Shown here piece by piece: positions 58,517-64,000 of a stretch of DNA of 64,000 bases. The position numbers were made by a program, and so were the translations under genes. Position 1 is the stretch's first letter. Each line of letters starts with the position of its first letter. The DNA is from Raphanus sativus (Eukaryota > Streptophyta > Magnoliopsida > Brassicales > Brassicaceae): the NCBI RefSeq assembly GCF_000801105.2, contig NW_026615342.1:40606-104605 (forward strand), in the 5' to 3' direction. The notes beneath the pieces are model-generated. The model was not told the origin of the DNA, did no database searches, and saw nothing but the letters and a program-made list of their open reading frames with translations.

Positions 58517-60338
58517 TCAGATCAGTGGCCCTTTACTGTGTCTGATTGCGTCAAAACGTGCTGCCAAATTATCATAGTCAGGCAGTTTTGGGTGAACGCT
58601 TGAGTCCCGTCTCGACTCATCACACTGAGGAGCCTGAGGTGGTGCTCGGCTTGGTGGGAGGGAAGAAGCACGACTCTGTAATGGTCCGTCTTCTGTCTCT
58701 GTCTCTTCCTCGTAGTCTGACTCATCAAACTGGATCTCAGAAGTTCTAGGATGATGAGGAGGGAGTGGTGGAGAGTTGTTATAGCTCTGTCTCCTCCTAG
58801 CTGCTTCTTCACTGTGATCAGATTCATTTACACACGGATTGTTGCAGCTATGTCTTCTGCAGATTCCTCTGTTCTCTGCGTAGTAGTAGGAGCTTGTTTC
58901 AGAATCTCTGGATTGTCTTGTTGAACCTCCTGGATGATCCTTGTTAGCTAACAAGGCTGCTGCTGCTTGTGCTGCTTCAACCGCTTGCTTGGCTAATACA
59001 GCTGCTGCTTCAGCCGCTGACTCGGTGTCATGATAACGCGTGGTCGTACTCGTGCATCTGTATTGAAAAAAAAAAACAATAACAAGACTTCGTTATTATG
59101 AGTCCTTATCTAGAGACACTGTGTTGAAGCAAGAAAGATGGAGAGATGCATGTCTTTACCTCGGCACTGCTTTGGTAGGAGGATCAATGGATTCATCATC
59201 AGAATCACGTTTTACAGGTAAGCTTGAGGCGCAAACAAACGCACGTGGCCCATCCTGCTCATTTACAAAACAAAGATTACATGTTTTTGAAATTCTGATT
59301 CTACTTAAAAAAAAAGACACACACATACAATAATGGTTTCTTGTTGAGGTTTGAGAAGTTCTTGTTCTGTCTCTTTAGTATCCCAATCAACCTGGAACTC
59401 CTTTGCAATCTCCTTCATGACTTTCAGTTTGACTTCTCCATAGGGGCGCATAACCGAAAGCCTATCAACCAACTACAACACACACACACACACACACACA
59501 AAGAGTCAAAAGGTCAGTCCAGATCATGTTAAAGTAAACCAGAAACAAGAGATCTTTTACTTAATTTACCATCCGGTTAACCCACAGGTAGGACGCAACT
59601 CAGTAGCAGCAGAAACAAAATCTCTACCGTACTTCTTCTCAAAGATGTCTTTCAGATCTCCAAGCTCCGGAATCTCTGAGCATCTAGGCGCAGCGAAAAT
59701 CAAACTAGCTATGCCTTCCTTGAGATCCACAGGGCATTCCCTTTAAAAAAACAAGTAAAAAGAAAAAAAAGGTTTAATTGAGTTTTAAGTAAAAAAGACA
59801 CAAACTGAAACATACTTGTGTTTGGTGATGATAGTGAGTCTTGAAACAATGAGTTCACAGAAAAAGCTCTATGATCTCTCGTTTGCTGCAAGAATGTTCT
59901 GTTCCCTAATCACATGCTCAACCTGAATTTGATCAAAAGACCAATTATCAATTAGATTATTATTATTACTTTTGTAAGAGAGAGTTAGAGAAAGTGAAGC
60001 TATACTTACTCTGATACGAGCAGTGGCATCTTGACCGGACTGAAGAAGAAGGGCAATGTCACGTCTCATTTGCTTCACCACAACTTGTCTCTTGTTCCTC
60101 AGAAGCTTTATTCGAGCTACAGCCATCTTCGCCGCCGTTTTGCTTTTATTTTATTTTTAATTCCCAGACAAAACAAGGTTAAATCATAACTGAACTCATC
60201 AATCTCTTTTAATAATGTATAAATTGATCGACATGAGTTGAGTTACCATTTGGAGGAGTTAAAGCCGCGACGGAAGAGAGAAAGACTGAACTTCAATAGC
60301 TTCTTCGTCTTCTCCGATGCTACTCGGCCGCCGTCATT
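58517..60338 (-). pseudogene. IST1-like (Vps4 regulator) gene, probably broken
   Basis: IST1-domain protein acting with ESCRT-III and Vps4 in multivesicular-body sorting; matches At4g35730 by position. Minus-strand exons: ?-60247, 60144-60010, 59922-59816, 59740-59570, 59472-59329, 59254-59160, 59057-58517. Conserved core GFNSSKCKTAAKMAVARIKL, then NKRQVVVKQMRRDIALLLQS; tail rich in Ala, Ser, Pro and Arg. Lesions: the only nearby upstream ATG (complement 60337) is out of frame and meets TAG after five codons. In exon 3 an extra AG and an extra T turn the expected ANEIIELFCEL into ANERS and a stop (TAG near 59870). In exon 4 one base is missing near 59583. The other exons are open and splice sites look good. 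Translation could start at the internal MAVARIK, but it stops in exon 3. Assembly error in a few bases is the alternative. Confidence 0.75.
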
Positions 60339-60479
60339 TTTCTTACCACCACCGCGTCTCTGACACAGAAGCACGATTACTGAACAAGAAAGAAGAAGAA
60401 GAAGAAAAGCAGGAGAAAGTTTAGTGGGTGTGAGGTGTGTAACGGTACAATGATAATAAGAAAGTAACGCTCTTTTGGG

Positions 60480-60758
60480 TCCCACAGAACTCACAGCCGG
60501 GCCGACTACCTTTGACCTTGTCTAAAATATAGCCGTTATGTCTTTAGACACGCGTCACTCATTCATCTCCCACCAAAAGCAAAGACTTTTTTTTTTTTTT
60601 GAACACCAGCAAAGACTAATCAGTGATTACTTTTACTGATTATACAATGGGCTTAATGTAATGGGCTGACTTTTCTCGTGGGCTATTAAATATTTCAAGA
60701 TCTTCCATACAAATCTTTATTTTAAGAAATTATGGATTGCTTTTTGACTATAAGTCTA
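60480..60758. other. Intergenic DNA upstream of the IST1-like gene
   Basis: Likely promoter side (TGGGTCCCACAG, GGGCCGACTACC near 60476-60510), then AT-rich DNA with ATGGGCTT and TGGGCT strings. No gene seen. Confidence 0.45.
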
Positions 60759-60788
60759 CTAGATTTTGATCCGCACGTCCGTGCGGAT
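60759..60788 (-). mobile_element. Helitron 3' end
   Basis: Minus strand hairpin ATCCGCAC-GGAC-GTGCGGAT (60769-60788), then CTAG (60759-60762) and T. The 5' end to the right was not located with confidence. Confidence 0.55.
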
Positions 60789-62540
60789 ATATATTTCAGA
60801 AATATATTGTCCATACGGGTGTATATTTCAGAAATATATTGCTATTTATTTCTTATGTCAATATCAAAGCTGGATAAAAAATTCAAATCTGAAGAGTCGA
60901 ACCGATCACGATCCGAAAAAGTAATACCAAACCTGAACCAAAATGATTAAATATCTAAATTATTCAAAATTTTGATATTTAGACAACCGAAAGCATAACC
61001 AATTCGAACCAAAGTATTTTGGATATTAAAATATATCCGAAAAAGATTTATATACTATATATATAATATATATATTAATTATTTTTAGTTTCAATGTATA
61101 TAAAAACATCCAGAATATATATGATACTTTTAGGTTGGTTTAAATACTTGAAAATATATAAAAACAGTCAAATATAAATATCTAATATAGTGGAAGTACA
61201 CTTAAAACAGCAAAAATATTTAAAATAATTATTGATTTTGATCCAAAATTTAAACCAAACCAATTTATATGTTAAGTTTAAATATTCTGACATATGCTAT
61301 TCAGATTTATATACAATATATTTTATTTATAGATTTTAAGAATTCAAAATATATATAAATTTAAAAAATAATTTAAATGAGTTATCCGAACCCGAACTGA
61401 ACCCGCAAAGATCCGAATATAATCCGAACTGAAATTTAGAAATATCTGAATGAGACTGAAATATTTGACTCTGGAAACCCAAAACTCAAACAGATTCGAA
61501 ACGAACCCGAATAGATACCTGAACGTCCAACCCTAGTCATAATTCGAACTGAAATTTAGAAATATAAGAACGGGCTGAAATCTTTGACTCCGGAAATCCG
61601 AAACCCAAACAAATTCAAACAAACCAGAATTGATACATGAACGCCCAGCCCTAGTCACTTTTATGTATCATATATATGTCATCATATAATTAATTGTATT
61701 GGTCCATTATATAAATAATCATATAATTAATTATATTTTATATGTATTGTCTTATAAATAATCATATATATTATATTCTTTAAGTTTAATGTGAAATATA
61801 AAACCATAATTTAAGTTGGTATAAGAAATTAATCTTTTGTTGTATTTTTTATATATTAAAACATTTTTTTAATAATGGTTACTGAAAAATATTTTAGTAA
61901 AAATAAATTTTTGAATATATGCATATTTTAAATAAATGTTGATATAAATCAACTTTAAATTATTATTTGATTTGAAATATGTATATAAATTTGAAATTTT
62001 ATTTTATTATTATTTTAGACAAAACAATGTTTTAGGTAATTAGATTAGTCCATTTGCATATTTTAAAACTGATATGATGGATTTTTAATTTTTATTAATA
62101 ACATAAACCGTTATTTTTTTTTTGCATGATGTATGTAAAAGGTACACGAAGATGAACAAAGTTATAATAGCAAGAACAATATCATAACAGAGGAATAATG
62201 TTATAGTACGATATGGAAACATGTATTTAGAAATGATTAATGTGATGGTTTAGAAATGATTATGTTTAATTATTGGCCTGTTATTGTATGATATAGTAAT
62301 GGTTTAATAATTAGATATTATTTTCGGTATATTTTTTTTTAGAACGTATGCCTTAAGCCTTGAAATGGTTTTGTAATTATGACAACAATTTAATGGTTAA
62401 GTTCAACGTGTCGGTTTATTAAAATTAAGTTTGGTTCAATTTAAATACAAAACACAGTGTTTTAATACCAGTGGTATTCTATTGTAATTTTTGTGCAATT
62501 TTAACGGGTACATACTATTTGTACTTCCCTTTAATTTTAA
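60789..62540. other. AT-rich repeat region without genes
   Basis: No supported gene. Many pyrimidine/purine strings such as CCGAACTGAAATTTAG and GAACCCGAAT point to decayed hAT or Helitron filler. The tandem duplication inside it is listed separately. Confidence 0.45.
61420..61660 (+). repeat. Tandem duplication of about 124 bases
   Basis: GAACTGAAATTTAGAAATAT at 61427 and 61551, followed in both copies by GACTGAAAT/GGCTGAAAT, TTTGACTC, GAAACCCAAA-type and GAACGYCCARCCCTAGTCA. Each unit ends in CCAGCCCTAG-like sequence, which in reverse (CTAGGGCTGG) resembles hAT termini. Confidence 0.75.
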
Positions 62541-62571
62541 CTAGGTGATCCACCCGCGCTGATGCGCGGGT
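62541..62571 (-). mobile_element. Helitron 3' end
   Basis: Minus strand hairpin ACCCGCGC-ATCA-GCGCGGGT (62552-62571), 7 bases, CTAG (62541-62544), then T. It is the clearest of the four Helitron 3' ends in the window. The element would extend to the right, towards or past the end of the window. Confidence 0.7.
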
Positions 62572-63065
62572 ATAGTTAATTTTTTTAGTATTTATATGTT
62601 TATTATGTAAAATAACTATTTATTTATAACATATATAAATTTTGTTATGAAAGTAGAGTTATATGTATAAAGTGCACGTTAAATCTGGAGAGAAGAAAAT
62701 GCTTGAGAATGAGATTCAGCAGTGGTTAAAATGCCCGAAGCGTTAAAGCTTCAGCAGGATGCATTTTGAAACGTTAATCGATCTTTTTCTTATTACCCAT
62801 GCTCTATTAAATCAAGTTCATTCTTAAATCATCACAGTTTCCAGAATACAAAGTAGCCTCAAATACTATAATGATCATTAACACCACGTTCAGTTTCTAA
62901 AATATAAAAGATCCCAATGTATTAAACCAAAAGTGACCATACGCCTTGAAAACAAAAGCTAAAACTTAGTCAATGTTTTGAAAGATTTCTTTGTACACGA
63001 CATTCATTGTTTTTTTTTAGATCTAATCGACATTGCAATAAACTTTGTAAAACTTGAGCAAATCT
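62572..63065. other. Interior of the last Helitron or intergenic DNA
   Basis: AT-rich; no gene or recognisable domain seen. Confidence 0.4.
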
Positions 63066-63066
63066 A

Positions 63067-63102
<36 letters not shown>
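63066..63102 (+). repeat. AT dinucleotide microsatellite
   Basis: About 17 nearly uninterrupted TA units directly before the first copy of the tandem repeat described next. Confidence 0.85.
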
Positions 63103-63103
<1 letters not shown>

Positions 63104-63650
63104 CATAATAATAGGTCAAATTGACGTGAAATTATATATTTTTCCATAGTTATCTTTTCCTTTGTGTTTATCTATTAATGAAAAATATACAAAACAATTG
63201 AGTGAAAAAATTAAAATTACATCTCTAAGAAGTTACCGACGTAACATTTGCGTGACATGCAAGTCAACGAACTTGGAGGACACAAACTCTATAGTTGGCA
63301 AAATCTTGATTAATGCAAGTAAATAAATATAGCATAATAGGTGAAATTGACTTGATAATCATATATTCTCTATAGTCCTTTTCCTTTTTCTGTTTTTTAT
63401 TGTTTCCCAATTTTTTTTAATATATACATATAGCATAATAGGTCAAACTGATGTGAGAATCATATATTCTCCATAGTTATCTTTTTCCTTTTGTGTTTAT
63501 CTATTAATGAGAAATACATATATATAAACAATTGAGGGAAAATAGTAAAATTTATATTCTTTACAAAAAAGATTAGTAAAATTTGTATATATAGCATAAT
63601 AGGTCAAATTCATGTGAGAATCATATATTCTCCATAGTTAGTTTTTTCCT
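63099..63650 (+). repeat. Four imperfect repeats with a TATAGCATAATAGGTCAAA core
   Basis: Copies start near 63099, 63328, 63429 and 63589. Each runs TATAGCATAATAGGTSAAA, then TGATGTGAGAATCATATATT-like sequence, CTCCATAGTTATCTTTTCC and TTTGTG. Copies 1 and 3 continue into GTTTATCTATTAATGA and AACAATTGAG. Spacing is irregular (229, 101 and 160 bases), so this is a nested or decayed array rather than a simple satellite. Confidence 0.75.
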
Positions 63651-64000
63651 TTGTGAAAAAGAAAAAATTAAATCTCTAAGAAATATTGGAAGTCACTGAC
63701 GTAAGGATTCATATTCCAATTTAAATATGTAAAAGTCATGTACATGTGTAATCGATTTATGCATATCCATACCAAAATTATTAATATTAATTTTATTGAC
63801 TTTGTAATTTGTAAGCTATTGAATACATGCATGTATATTCCAATAAAAGTTTTAACCGGTGAGATTGTTTAATAATTGAATATATGCATGGTTAGGTAGA
63901 GACCTGCATGTTCAAAAAAAACACACAACTGTTTCACCAGACGTAACTCCATGTGCACGTAATAATATATTTTCAAAGTTCTTGAATTTGTAGTTTAAAA
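63651..64000. other. AT-rich end of the window
   Basis: No gene seen. CACTGACGTAAGGATTC near 63697 resembles the end of the repeat unit at 63228 (ACCGACGTAACATTTGC). Confidence 0.4.

Noticed and set aside
60243..60494. An 83-codon minus-strand frame that would give the IST1-like gene an N-terminal membrane segment
   Set aside because: It begins at GTG, not ATG. No in-frame ATG exists, and the hydrophobic run is 5' leader sequence.

Overview
This is nuclear DNA of a Brassica-type crucifer. Ten protein-coding loci recognisable by their spliced protein sequence lie in the same order as Arabidopsis chromosome 4 genes At4g35800 back to At4g35730 (locus numbers from memory): NRPB1, PLD-delta, an SR45a-like RNA-binding protein, an ACT-domain kinase (STY17), LTO1, a SEC14-like protein, RECQL3, a SKIP23-like F-box gene and an IST1-like gene. 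Short GT-AG introns, AT-rich intergenic DNA and TCP site II promoter elements fit. The exact Brassica species cannot be read from the sequence.

Layout. 1-2388: intergenic DNA and a doubled NRPB1 promoter module. 2389-9155: NRPB1, 11 exons, intact. 9156-11959: mosaic of duplicated flanks, with two copies of the NRPB1 3' flank and a scrap of a second PLD-delta end between them. 11960-20337: PLD-delta, 9 exons, whose first intron holds a 3.4 kb Helitron carrying pieces of the proteasome ATPase gene RPT4. 21030-34600: a rearranged cluster of three F-box/kelch genes, one intact SR45a-like gene, a 5'-truncated copy, a decayed third copy, and two stray SR45a-like promoter/first-exon fragments. One fragment sits upstream of an F-box gene so that its two coding exons would splice in frame to the F-box. 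35928-45269: STY17-like kinase, whose last intron holds a 5.96 kb LTR element (LARD type) with apparently identical LTRs. 45908-49269: LTO1 and the SEC14-like gene. 49653-53540 (minus): RECQL3, with an 8-nt and a 4-nt microexon. 55361-60338 (minus): SKIP23-like F-box gene, then an IST1-like gene that looks broken. 60480-64000: repeat-rich DNA with Helitron 3' ends and tandem repeats, no gene recognised.

The genes do not form a pathway. They are a conserved syntenic housekeeping block (transcription, lipid signalling, splicing, plastid redox, DNA repair, endosomal sorting) that has been broken up by transposons and local duplication. The most unusual object is the predicted chimeric SR45a/F-box gene at 32919-34395 (minus). 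The most testable splicing prediction is the 4-nt microexon of RECQL3. All exon limits were read by eye from splice sites and protein homology recalled from memory; no alignment or database search was run.
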